From Lithospermum erythrorhizon (taxonomy: Eukaryota; Streptophyta; Magnoliopsida; Boraginales; Boraginaceae): a DNA stretch of 64,000 nucleotides. The notes under the pieces are model-generated. The model searched no databases and was not told the DNA's origin. It worked only from the letters and a program-made list of their open reading frames with translations. This document shows positions 24,431-37,125 of this stretch, one piece after another (the first letter of the stretch is position 1; every line of letters starts with the position of its first letter). The position numbers and the translations under genes were made by a program. The stretch covers positions 124,001-188,000 of the forward strand of contig JADFUC010000870.1 in the NCBI GenBank assembly GCA_019722365.1. The letters are read 5' to 3'.

Positions 24431-25971
24431 ACATATTATTTGTCCCTATGTATAACCATAAATTCTATTCTATACCATACTCCAAAAAAACAAACAAATA
24501 TATTTTCGTTTATGTATCTTTCACTGTATCTTTTTCTATTTCACCATTGCAAAAAGCTAATGTCTCAAGCTTTGAATAAGATTTAATCTCTATAAATCGA
24601 AGTCAAGCAAATCATTTCAGTGAAGACAGACCCCAAAAGTAAATTGAAATTATTATTATTTCATTATGATAAATCTTCAGTTGTAATATTTCTTTAGGCA
24701 TGCGAGTTTAGTAGAACCCCTCCCCGAAACCTTGAACATGGAACTATTTTTCAAATTATTTTTCTTCCAACTAGCAACAAATGATCACAGGTGGAAACAT
24801 TTTATAGGTTGTTCGATCTTCTTATGTAAATCTATAGTTGAGATATTAAAGTTGATTCGATTTACGAGCTGATATACCTACTCCTCTGAGCCTCTTCCAT
24901 CCAAACTATTGAAAAAATCGGATTAGAGAGTAAAAATGACAAGAAACGTGTTCATCATGAAACATGAAAATATCCCTGATTTCAAACTTTACATAATACA
25001 AAATAATCAAAAAAATTATTCTGATACTATATTGTTCACTTGATGATTCCGTTATTTTATCACATTTATTTTTTTTTACATCTTATGTAATTCGTCTTAC
25101 ACTTATTATGTATATAAATGCTTGTAATCATATCATAAATTTTTTTTTAAAAATTGTCTTATGTTTTTTGCAAACACTATTTCAAAAAATATTTAAATGA
25201 TCTCAATGAGTACATAATTTTAACTTTAATGTCTTATTTGTTAATAGTTATGTTAGTGGATATATATAAATACATCTAAAGTAGGTAAGATTATAAATAT
25301 ATAGTAGAATAATATTTCTAAATTATTGTCTTTTTATATTATGTTACTAAAATTAAATTAAAAAGGCTCTAAATTAAATACTTTTCATTTTAAAATAAAC
25401 TCAACATCTATTAGAAATTCATATGAAAAGTAACTAGAGATTCATGAGCAAATGAATCATTCTTATATTAATATAATTAGAATTTATTTTATAAGAGACG
25501 ATTCTTATTCACTACTATGATGATCATAATAAAATACAATACTTGTCTAATTATCTAATAATAATATTAATAATAAGACTATTAAAAGAAATCAATTTAT
25601 ATATGTACCTTAATCATTCTTTCACAAATCTAAATCAAAATTCTAAATTAAATAATTTTATTTATAAGTTTCTTATATTTAATTCACTTAATATATATGA
25701 AAAAATAAACTATGTTATATACTATCAATTTAAGTGGTCATCGATTAGGATAATGAACACTTATCAATAATATATGTAGTACCTCTTAGTATTAATTGAT
25801 ATTGAAGATAATTTATTTTAAATTGCATGAAAATATTTGATACATTATTGTTAAAAGATCAAATGCTCTTTTTATTCGGCCTACTTACACAATCTTTTTT
25901 TACATATGTTGACATGAATATTTTGAGTTACAGATTGACATAACGAGTGCATGCATTTCAATATGTGATGT

Positions 25972-28661
25972 TGTAACGACCCGTCCCGAGTCGGCCGCCT
26001 CGAGGTTAGACTCGTTAGTAGAAATGGATACCCGAGTCGCCCAACGATGATATAAAAATAAAAGACTGGATTTAAAACAGTTTAAGCAGTAAAAGTAGAA
26101 ATAGTTCCATACGCCATTGAACATGCGTCATTAGCGAAACCTAACCCCGATACATAGTGACATAAAAACGAAGTGTTCAATATTACATCCATAATATAAA
26201 TCACCCACATGATTTGGGTAAACAATGACTCTGAAAACTCGTTAAGACATAAATAAAATGTTGTTGAGATCCCCCCAACCCACCCGCGCTCACCTAAAAA
26301 GGATAACACGAGCTCAGAAGGTCAAACGGCTCGCCTCTACGGCAAGCTACTCCTTTGAAAGTTTTGAGGTTAGCCCAGTAACGTGGAAACTTATACACTT
26401 TGGTGGTGACTCCATTCACGCCCCGAGCAAGTCGAAAGTAGAGCCGCGGGGAATATATGTATAAAGCCCAGCCGTTCGGTCGATAAGTATTAAAAACACT
26501 AAGCAGTTTAACATATTTACCTCACTTAGTATTTGGCAGTTTATATTCGCGGGCACAATCAGATCTAAATATAGTGAATCTGAGGTGAAATGTAGCGTAA
26601 GTAGAAACAGGTTATTGATAGCAAAGTAAATCTAATATCCTTCTCATATTACACAATTGTAGGCACAGGAAGGTCCATAAATCGACACAAGCAATAATGC
26701 GAAAACACTCGATCGACGTCCACGACATGTATCGAGCGATGCCCACATGGCCTTAATGACTTCGGCCTTATGCTATAACAACCCAAAAAGGGTCACATGT
26801 ACTTCCACAAATGTGCTATAACGACCTCAAGTAGGTCACATATAAAAGTATCGATAAATCCAATAGCATAAAGTATCATTTGGCGTGTGTACATTCCCGA
26901 TCGTCCATGTGGATCGACTATTCCTACACATGCGACTCGGCTTAACACAACACACGATTCGATACCTTGCATGAGACAGCATGACTGCAAAGTTCAACGG
27001 CACGGTTCACATTATGTGATTAACCACGGCGTCTCATGACAATAATGAATTCGTATTTAGGTCTTACATATTATAATCAAAATATTCGGAGTCATCACTG
27101 ACATCCTCTTATGATATATCAGTTCTAACATGATGTAAATCTACCAATAATTTCAACTTAACAATCACTACTAGCATATTCTGCACTTTTAAATAAAAGC
27201 ATTAACACATGCTTGGCATCTACCAATCCATCCCCACATTGCTAGTACCACTAAGCGCCAAAGCTTCTGGCTCTGACTAGTTAAAACAGCATCGGGTCCA
27301 GATCGACTCCTAAATAATATAATAAGATTACATTTTTCCATCAATACTTTAGAGTCATACCTTAATTATATTTCGCATCTATTTAATCAAACTTAGGTGT
27401 TCCTTACTTTTAAATTTATCTTAGTAATTATTCCGGTGAACTATCAGTAGTTAACTATTTAAAGGGAATCCTCAATACTTTATAAAAATCACGTAAATAT
27501 CATAATAGGTCCAAAAATTCTAATATTTTTATCATAGGTCCAAAATGTACTATATAGTTTAATAAAAATCAGTTTTATATTTTTATATATAAAAAATCTG
27601 ATTTATTTCAATTAACTCCCAAAACTAGTAAATTTCTTTGCATCCAATAATTCAAAATAAATACCAAACAAACTCCAAAATTCTAATAATGATTTATAGT
27701 CAACCATAAACCATATAAAAATATAACAATTCAGTTTCTAATTTACAATCATAAAATTTTACCTTTTTATTAAAATCGTCATTCTAGTTAATAAATAAAC
27801 AAAAATAGTAAACATTTCCCAAAATTTCCAAGATTATTATATATTGGTTGAAATCCAGTAATAAACACAATAAAAATATGAGTTTTATTTTAAAAGTCAA
27901 AATTATAATTTATTTCTATTTTCTACCAAAAATCCGAAATTATAATATAAAATTAATTAAAATCCGAAAATAACTATTTTCTCATGAATATATTACTGGA
28001 AAAACTCTATTATTATATCTATAATCATAAACATCTCAAATCTAAACATATCTAACATAAAAATCGAATCTTTAATTAATTATATAAAATTTCGAAATAA
28101 ATTGTTAAAATTAACAAAAATTCAATTCTTTCCATTGACAACCACCAATCTAGGAGCCAAAGATCATAATTTAACAAATTTTTAATTATTAAATTCGAAA
28201 TCCTTAAATCCTAATTTTTGAAATTCTCAGCTTAAGATGAAAACTTTTAAATGCGTAGAAAGCGGGAAGCGAGGGAGATTGATATATTTTTCTGGAATTT
28301 TAGAGCAAAGGATGATGATCAAAGTGGGAGAAAAGAAAATTTTGAGTTCTTTCCAATGGAAAAAAAAAGAGGCGATGGTTTTAGGTTAGGGTTCTTTTCT
28401 TTTTATTATAGTGGAGGATGATGAAACAAAAAGAATAAAAAGGCTATTTTAATATAAAAAACTTCTCGTTTAGCTCGTTACTTGAACATAATTCTTTTAA
28501 ACCCGTACGTAAAATCGTAATCAACTTTTTCCAATTAAATTTTTACTATAATTTAAGTTCGCTATTTGATAACAATTACGTTCCCGAATCCGTTTTATTA
28601 TATTACGTCGAATTACCAATTACTCGATTTTTAATTAATTTAAGCCCGGGTGGGTTATTCA
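25972..28661 (-). mobile_element. Solo LTR inside Helitron A, minus orientation (~2.7 kb)
   Basis: The plus-strand left edge reads TGTAACGACCCGTCCCGAG and the right edge GGGTTATTCA, so on the minus strand the LTR runs TGAATAACCC ... GGGTCGTTACA. These ends match the family TGTAAYRACC/GGTYGTTACA. There is no adjoining internal region. The flanks (GATGT left, GAATA right) are not a clear 5-bp duplication. Both flanks contain AATATGT, so the exact edge may be off by a few bases. Confidence 0.7.
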
Positions 28662-29059
28662 GAATATGTACTACAAGTAGTTTTAATAGTATATTTTAAA
28701 ATTATCTTATAAGCAAAAACTCGAATACCATTCCACTGAAATATATATGAAATTATTTTAACTCTATAAAGATGTTATAGAAAATTTTCATAGTTTTAAA
28801 AAATAACCAATTTATGCTAATTTATTATTATTTTCACTTAAAAATGAGAATTAGTAATTTATCACTTAAGAGCTCGTTAAATCAATAATACATTTATCAA
28901 CTAAAAATAAAATAATAAAGAATAATATTTTATTTAACTTTTTTATCACGTGCAACGCACGTAATATCTTACTAGTATCTTATAAAAGTGTAAATGTGGT
29001 TAGGTGTTTAATTTTTGTAATCTTATAAATTACTTCCCGAATTAAGCTAATTACAGAAT

Positions 29060-29232
29060 GTGAAGAAATGATTATCAAACTTCAATTACGTTTAAATAAA
29101 TAATTAAATTTATGTATTTTTCACTTCGGACGGTTATAATAGCTCTTTTGTAGATTATCAAACTTGATTCCATTTAAATAAATAATTAAATTTATGTATT
29201 TTTCACTTTCAAGACGGTTATAATAAATTTCA
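29060..29232 (+). repeat. ~90-bp tandem duplication in Helitron B
   Basis: GATTATCAAACTT ... TTTAAATAAATAATTAAATT ... CACTT ... ACGGTTATAATA occurs twice in succession (from about 29069 and 29154). It is comparable in position to the tandem duplication in Helitron A but different in sequence. Confidence 0.75.
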
Positions 29233-29907
29233 TTGAAATTTTTTTTAAGACAAATTATTGATATCTCTTGGGAGTTACATGATTCATTATGTCATGGAGT
29301 TACACATTTTATTAATCAATATATAGTACATGACTAAATACACAAATCTAAAATAATTTGTATTGGTATGAATGAAATGAAATATGTACCATTGTAAATA
29401 AAGTAAATATTGTATTGGATTGTTCCTTTGTGCATAATTTATTTGGCTGCAACGTTATCATTGACATAGAATGAAAATATTGTCATGAATTAAATACTCA
29501 TTATTATATTAATACCCAAAGATTATAAAAATATTAACACCTAATATTATAAAAATCATTATCAAATTTATTTAACATATTGGATTAATCAATATTCACG
29601 TTTAGTCTCCCAATCAAAGTGACTCTAATATGAATGTAATAAGGAAGTATTAATATTTATTTTAATTGATATAATAAGTTATTAATTTTATAATTTATTT
29701 TAATTCTTTATCATTGAATAATTGTTAAATAAGGCTCATGTATGAGTCATGTCCAAATTAATACTCCAACTTGTAGACTACATTTGTATCCCCACTATAG
29801 ATAAAATTATATATTATTATCATAGTCAATATTGTTATTAAATAATCTAAAAATATTGAGCTTATTATTGAAATAAAATAATAATTGATCTTAAAAATAA
29901 ACACATC

Positions 29908-30245
29908 AAGATAATAAAAATACATTAAAATTATATTTTAAGACAATTTATAGTGATTGGGAATTACAATACTCTTAGTATTCCATAGTAATTGATCTTA
30001 AAAATAAAATTAGTAAACAAATTAATATTTCACATCAAGATAATAAAAACACATTAAAATTATATTTTAAGACAATTTATAGTGATTGGGAGTTACAATA
30101 CTCTTAGTATTCCATAGTAATTGATCTTAAAAATAATATAAGTAAGCAAATCTATGCATTTCATATCAAGATAATAAAACACATTAAAATTATAGTTCAA
30201 GACAATTTATAGTGGTTGAAAGTTACAATCTCTTACTATTCCACA
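29908..30245 (+). repeat. Three-copy ~127-bp tandem repeat in Helitron B
   Basis: Units containing CATCAAGATAATAAAAACAC, AAGACAATTTATAGTGATTG and GTTACAATACTCTTAGTATT follow each other at about 29908, 30034 and 30157. The last is the most diverged. Confidence 0.85.
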
Positions 30246-30837
30246 TTTCGGACGTTCTGTAACGATAATTCTTACTTTCTCAAATATTTTTTATGATTAA
30301 AATTAATAAATACATTCTAAAGAAAATAATTGTATAAATAGATACAATTAGCTAGCAAGCTATTATGTTCTCTAAAAAAAAGTAAACCAATTTCTCCCAT
30401 ATTTGTTGATCACTATTCCTAACCAATAATGGCAAACCCAACAAACCTCCTCTTTTTTATTATAAATGTCATCAGATTGCGTAGAGTTGAAGTTTTTGTG
30501 AGTTGCACCATCTTCGACACGATAACATGGTTTGTCTTTCTATTTTTTTTTAACATGTAACACATAAAAATGTTTTTCTATATATACTATATTTCATCTT
30601 TTACTCCTTCCCTTTTCATGCATATAATAATATATCAAAAGATATTAGAGTCTCTTGAAAATTAAAAAAATATTATTGATATTTTTGGATATGATAAATA
30701 GAACTTGAATTAAAATTAACATTCTTCATATGATTTATAACTTGAGATTAAAAAGAGGGTTTGTGTGAGTTTAACAAAGAATCACGCTGTGCATAGTATT
30801 ATATTTCTTATCGATGAGCATATATAAAATCATCAAT

Positions 30838-32846
30838 TGTAAAAACAGTAACATTTCGTTAATTAATAAATTAAAATGTGAGATTAATAAATTTATTTAC
30901 GAAGAATTTGGAAACCCACTTAATATTTTATGTACGTTAATGTTAATGTTTGGGAGTTAGTGTCGAGATAAGTTAAAACGAGAGGTATCGATAGAATTAA
31001 AATGTTCGGATTTTCACCGGTTGGACTTTAGGCCCAACCATTTGCACGCGAAGTAGGCCGGATTGTTTGCCGTGGAGCCACTAAACCTCGCCCGCAGGGC
31101 GTTTCATTCTTTTCTTCATACGCGCGGCTAGAAGAGTCTCGAAAATTTCGATTCTTCTTCTTCAATTTTCTCCTCCATCTCAAAAGCTTTGGACCTCAAA
31201 TTTTTTGGAGAGCTTCCCCTCATCGTCCTCGTCGTTTCAAGGTAAAAAAGGTCCGATCTTGTTGAATATTTTGTGAGTTCGGTTGAGTTGACTTTTTTGT
31301 TGACTTTTTGTATTTCGAATTTTATTGCTATAATCGATTCTTGGGTTCTAAATTAGTTATTCTTGAGTTGAAATTTCGTGTTTGATGTGGAATTTGAACG
31401 TTTTAAGAGCCACACGTCGACTTTGGAATTTTAAGGTTGACTTCGTTTTTATGAGATATTATTGCGTATAATTATTATACGAAACTTTAGATTATAATAT
31501 ATGAGTTGATAATGATCGATATTTGGGTGAAAGTGTTGTATATTTGAGTTGACTTTCGAGTGATTATTGGGTTGAAACACTACAAAATGTGGTTGATAGT
31601 ATAAATATGTTATTGGACCGTTATTGTGATTGTTTTGAGGTGAAATTATGAGTATTAGGTTGTTGGAAGAATATATGTTGAAATTAGTTTTAGTAGATTT
31701 TGAGTAGTAAGCGGACTTTGGGATTAGAGGTTGATAGTAATGGCTTAATTAATTGGAAAAGTTGAAATTTGGGTTGATTGAAATTGATTGGAAATGTTAG
31801 TAATTTGGATAGGTATTGTGATTGTGGGATTTAGTCGGTGGTGGGGGCTTCGTCATCGTAGTTGTTATTGAAACATAATTGGCAATACATGGGTAGGTTG
31901 TCAATTTGTAACTAAAATGGGTTGAAAAGTCGAGAGTGAATTAGGATAAGGGGTTGGGAATTGTTGCGGTAGTAATTATATTTTAGGTTGTTGTTGGGAC
32001 TCGGGAGGGCAGTGCGGAAGCGATTGGCTAACTTGAGGCGCTAGTGGTCTTAGCCAAGGTGAGATTTATCACTCGTTTATTTACCTTATTTAGCCATTTT
32101 GAGTGAAGTATATGGTAATTGATTTTGACTGTGTATCTGTGTTATAAACGTATCTGTGGGTATGGTGGTGATATTGTGAAATGTTGACTTGTATGGTGGT
32201 TGTGTTAGATGCATTATGGTATATTTATTTTTGTGGTATTTATGTTTGAGTACATGTATGTTTGAGTGTAGGTCCTTTGAGTATGTATATGTTTGGGTGT
32301 ATTCAAGTTCGAGTATGTGTTGTGGACGTATCTGTGAGTATATTTTGTTGAGTATGGGTTCTATACGAAATTTATTGTATCGTGTATATTATGAATGCTA
32401 CATTGAGATTATTGTGTGATGTTTATATGTTTGGTATTGTATGTGTGAATTGTGAATTGTTTGAATTGAGGATATTTGGGATGATGTTTAGATTGTTCGG
32501 AGGTGGGCACGCGGAAAGGATAGAAGTAGTGTTGGGTGTTGAAGGGTGAACACAAGTAAAAATGATATGTTGTTGTTGTTGGGTGTTCGGAAGGTGAGTA
32601 CGCGGGAAAAGGATGAAATGTTATATGTGATGTTGTTGTGGTTTCATTTTGTAAGTTTGTTTATTGTCGTTGTAGTATGAACGTCGTGTTGCGAAATCAT
32701 GTTGTTTTACTTGTTTGATTATGTGATATGAGATCTGGGGTATGACATGTGAGTTAAATGGATTAAGTCCTACATAATGTGTGTATGTTGGCCAGTTATT
32801 TTATTTATGATGCCTTGGATAATTGACATATTTCTTTATTTGTATC

Positions 32847-32900
<54 letters not shown>

Positions 32901-33433
32901 ACCTTATCGCTTAGCGTTTGTATCGCTTTATTGGCCAATACTTAAATTCGGATGTGGGTAGAGATTCATGTGATTCGTTTCAGCTAAGCTATCGAGCCCA
33001 CCCGCTTCCCGCTATGAGGATTATTGGTGCCATTTGTGAGTCGGCAGAGTTCGTGGGTGTCCGTTGATTTTACCTAGGTGAGGGACGAGTGGCTAGGATC
33101 CTCGGCAGTCATCTTTTTATTATTTTGATGTACTCAGTTTTTACATTTTGTTTTGGGATGTGGAAATTGTAAACTATTTTGTGGAACATTTGCGACTTGG
33201 TATGTGATGAAACTTTATACTTTGGTTTTGAATTAGGCGATGCCACGATGGTTAATCTCTGTATTACAACCTTTTGGGTTTTCGAAACTATTTTACTTTT
33301 TATCAAACTATCAGGTTGTGTGATTTATTAAATAGATGATTTTTTGTGTCAACCGTGATATGGTGACTTTCGATATACATGTTGATGGCATTTCCGATCT
33401 CGGGCGTCTACATTTCCGGGCGAGTGCATTACG
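30838..33433 (+). mobile_element. Solo LTR inside Helitron B (2.6 kb, TCAAT target duplication)
   Basis: Direct 5-bp repeats TCAAT at 30833-30837 and 33434-33438 bracket the element. It starts TGTAAAAACAG and ends GCATTACG, where the final base should be A. It contains a GTTTCAAGGTAAAAAAGG donor-like site followed by GTTGAC repeats, and a 3' segment homologous to 3020-3262 in the minus-strand block at 2860-5293. There is no primer site or pol next to it, so it is a solo LTR left by recombination. Confidence 0.85.
32849..32898. repeat. (TA)n microsatellite inside the LTR
   Basis: An uninterrupted run of about 25 TA units lies within the solo LTR at 30838-33433. It is not seen at this length in the related LTRs. 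Confidence 0.9.
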
Positions 33434-34265
33434 TCAATAACTTAGTCATATCTTTCTAACTCATATTTTTAATACTTACTCAATTATGTATATATAAAGA
33501 TTTAATTCTACAAATTTAAAATACTTGACAAAGATTAATTGGATGACTAAACATAGATTAAATTCTATAAAACATAAAATAAGTATAAGTGAATATTAGT
33601 CTGATGATTCTTGCAAAGAAAAGCTGACATTATGTACTTATTACAAAAAAGATAGTACACATAAATAAAGACATGGATTTAAATGGGGAATATTGATATG
33701 TTTTATCCTAATTATGATTAATCCACGGCGATTCTAATAAATTATGAATATCTTTTATATAACATTCTGATCTTTGATAGAATGAAACTATTAAAAACTT
33801 AAGTTGTATACTTTAAGTTATATATAAATGTTTTGATCGATTCTAAAATAGTCAGAATGAAAATCTTAGTTATATGTACTTTAAATTTTAGGAGTGTAAT
33901 TTTATAACACCCCTAAAAGTATATTAAAATACTTAAAAATTGATACTTATTTCTATCAATCTTATTATATATCGCCTTGAAACTATAAAATAGAATTTTC
34001 TATTATAATATATCTATTTTTGTGGTTTGAATCTAAAAAATATATTTGTTGAAATTTTCATACAAACAGAAGAAGAAAAATTTATGTTTATTCTAATTTT
34101 AAAATACTTACTAATTGAATATTTTTCGGTTTATTTATTTAGTAAATAGCTAACATATAAATATATTATTAGTGAGGTAATACATAAATTTATTATATTA
34201 TGCATTAATATTACATATTAATCACTTTTCGTTCGCATTACAGCATACGTAATATATTACTAGTA

Positions 34266-36193
34266 CCTTGAAATGTGTGAATGTGGTTGAAGCGTTTCTT
34301 AGTTTTAAAGACTAAATTGCCCTCACATGAGAGCTAATTACAAAGCATATATTAATTATAGAGTTATTTTCCATGAAGTTATTATTAATTATGAAACATC
34401 ATAACTAATGGGGAATTAAAAGCTTGATAGTGATGGTTGAAAAATAAAGTAGTTAAAAAATTAGTTAAGCATCATTTAAATGGCCCGATACAAAACACCT
34501 AATAGTTATGAAAATGCATAATTAATTAGAGATAAGAAAATAACGAGAGCCAAAAAATCATATGTTGTTTTAAGAGAAGTTATAACAATTAAAATAATAA
34601 AACTTAAAATATAATTAAAAATAGTGGGAGTTAAAAATTAACTTTAGAGTTAATAAAATAGGTAAAAATAATTTTAAAAGGTTCAATACTTATTAAACAA
34701 CGGTTAGCTCTAAAAAAATATATTAATCACTAGAATTAAATAATTAGAGTCAATAAAATACTATAATTTTTTTAAAAAAAATTCCTTAAAAGCTACAATA
34801 ATAATAAAATATTTATGAAATTTAAAAATCTGATTGTAAAATAAGTTGAGAGTTAAAATTATTATAAAGAGTCATATAATATTCAATCATTATTCAAATA
34901 ACTTTTAGCTTTAAAATCTATAATAATTGATAGTAATGACAATTAAAAATAATAATTTTAAAAATAATGAGAGTAAAAATGCTTGAGAAATAATGAGAGC
35001 AAATCAATTAGAGTTAAAACCACTGTTGGAGTTATAATAGTTTTAACCCCTATTAATTACGTAAATTAAATAATGAGAGTGTATAAATAAATAACATTTA
35101 CCTTCAAAATTTAAAATAATAATAAAATATTTATGAAATTTACAATAATAATAAAATCTGATCGTAAAATAAGTTGAGAGTTAAAATAATTATAAAGAGT
35201 CATATAAGATTCAATCATTATTCAAATAACTTTTAGCTTTAAAATCTATAATAATTGATAGTAAGAACAATTAAAAATAATAATTTTAAAAATAATGAGA
35301 GTAAAGAAATAACTTGAGAAATAATGAGGGCAAATAAATTAGAGTTAGGACCACCCGTTGGAGTTACAGGAGTTTGAACTCCTCCTATTAACTATGTGAA
35401 TTAAATAATAAGAGTCTATAAATAAATAACATTTAAAAATAACATTTAGCTTTAAAATTTACAATAATAATAAAATATTTATGAAATTTACAATAATAAT
35501 AAAATTTGATTGTAAAATAAGTATAAAGAGTCATATAAGATTCAATCATTATTCAAATAACTTTTAGCTTCAAAATCTATAATAGTGTTATTGAATTAAA
35601 AATAATAATTTTAAAATAATGAGAATAAACAAATAACTTGAGAAATAATGAGAGCAAATAAACTAGAGTTAAAAATTTTCTCTTGGAGTCACGTGAATTA
35701 AATAATAAGAGTATATAAATAAATAACATTTAGCTTTAAAATTTAATCATAAAATATTTATGAGGTTAAAATTAACTATAACATAAGTTGAAACTAAAAT
35801 AACTAAAATAACTCTAAAAGATTCAATAATTATTTAAAATAAGATTCAACTTAAACACTACAATAATAATTGACAATAATGATAAATAGAATATAGTTTT
35901 AAAAATAATGAGAGTAAACAAATAATTTGAGAAATAAGGATAGTCAATAAATTAGAGTTAAAGACCACCTCTAGAAGTTACATGAATTTTGATATTTCAT
36001 TACATTTTTAAAACTACCATAATTCTCTATTTTCTTTCAACTAATGTAACCTAACATTGAACTTATAGTAACTTGTAATAACTTTAGTTCGTATTTTATT
36101 TTAAATGTGCAAAGTCTAATAATTAAAATTATATAATAATAATAAAATGTTGTTAATTCATTTTAACTTTACCTTTAATTTTTATCCTTAGGA
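34266..36193 (+). mobile_element. Helitron-like element C, 5' portion
   Basis: It starts CCTTGAAATGTGTGAATGTGG right after CTAG-TA of element B, and is homologous to 58873-58964 plus 62745-64000 over long stretches. It is interrupted at 36194 by a nested LTR complex and resumes at 47746. A convincing 3' terminus was not found; ACTAGT near 49498 lacks a hairpin. Confidence 0.6.
34810..36000 (+). repeat. ~345-bp tandem repeats in Helitron C
   Basis: Units marked by TGATTGTAAAATAAGTTGAG ... GATTCAATCATTATTCAAAT ... CTTGAGAAATAATGAGAGCA begin near 34832, 35158 and 35503, with a more diverged fourth unit from about 35765. A related series occurs at 63060-63900, and a partial one at 47945-48260. 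Confidence 0.8.
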
Positions 36194-37125
36194 TGTTCTT
36201 AACGACCGCGAATTCGGCGCCACGAGTGAGAAGTCATTAAATTCGGAACACCGAGTCACGAGCCGATGGGCGGCTGATTTAAAAACACAATTCGTTTCAT
36301 CAAAATGTGATCACGATTAAGTTTCCCAAATCAAAAGCAGTTTAAAAATTTATAATGCATCGGTTGATATCGAAGCGACTTGACCCATAAATATATACAC
36401 AACATATCCTAAGGCTACAAAAGATGATACATCTTGTATCCAGGAATACAAAATGACAACGGCCAGAGCAAGGCAAAGTTTCAAAAATCTGACAATCAAA
36501 GCCGATTGTGACACGTCAAAATCGGGCGTGAGGATCCTGCTGCTACCCGATGCTTTCCTTTAGCCACTGGAACAAAACTCTCCAAACAATGCTCACCTAG
36601 CCACTCGGAACAAAACTCACAGCTTGGCCTGCTTGCACCATTGCCGCTGACAACTGGCACAAATGAAATGCCGCCCAATGCGAAAAGGAGTGTAAGCCGC
36701 GAAGCTTAGTGAAACTTAACACGAGGGGTAAACTCGCATACGGAGCAGAGGCCGGTACATATAATGATAGCCACGCATAGATAAGGAAATACACACATAT
36801 ATCTAAGACTATCTATTCAGTCCTGTGCGTAATCCCACGAAGAAAGTCTCAAATGCATGTCTGGCAGAGATATCATAGGGTTTCGGTAAACTCACTTGAA
36901 TTCTAGAAAGACATCGAGGGCCTTCAAACAACGACTAAACTCTAGTCATCAAACCTAATATCTCTCACTTAACCCCTTCCTTATATCAACCTCAATGCGC
37001 GTATACTTTCGATCCATTTTGCGGGGAATGGACTGTCGATGTCGCCTTGAAACATACATGGGTATAAGTATGCCTTCGTACACACTAAGTACAGAGCAAA
37101 CCGCTCTTACACTAAGTATAAGGCA

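Larger units (their letters stand above)
23906..28975 (+). mobile_element. Helitron-like element A (interrupted by an LTR)
   Basis: The 5' end (CCTTCTAAAAGTGTGAATG, possibly starting within the TCTATA repeat) is shared with the starts at 28978, 34266 and about 58873. The 3' end has a perfect 6-bp hairpin, ACGTGC-AAC-GCACGT at 28948-28962, then AATATCTTACTAG at 28963-28975, followed by T: a textbook Helitron terminus. The interior is AT-rich and non-coding, so the element is non-autonomous. Without the LTR at 25972-28661 it would be about 2.4 kb. Confidence 0.7.
28978..34263 (+). mobile_element. Helitron-like element B (interrupted by an LTR)
   Basis: It begins TCTTATAAAAGTGTAAATG directly after CTAG-TA, the end of element A, and ends TTACTAG at 34263 followed by T. 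A weak hairpin precedes the end (CGTTCGCATTACAGCATACG). It is non-coding. Removing the LTR at 30838-33433 leaves about 2.7 kb. Confidence 0.68.
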
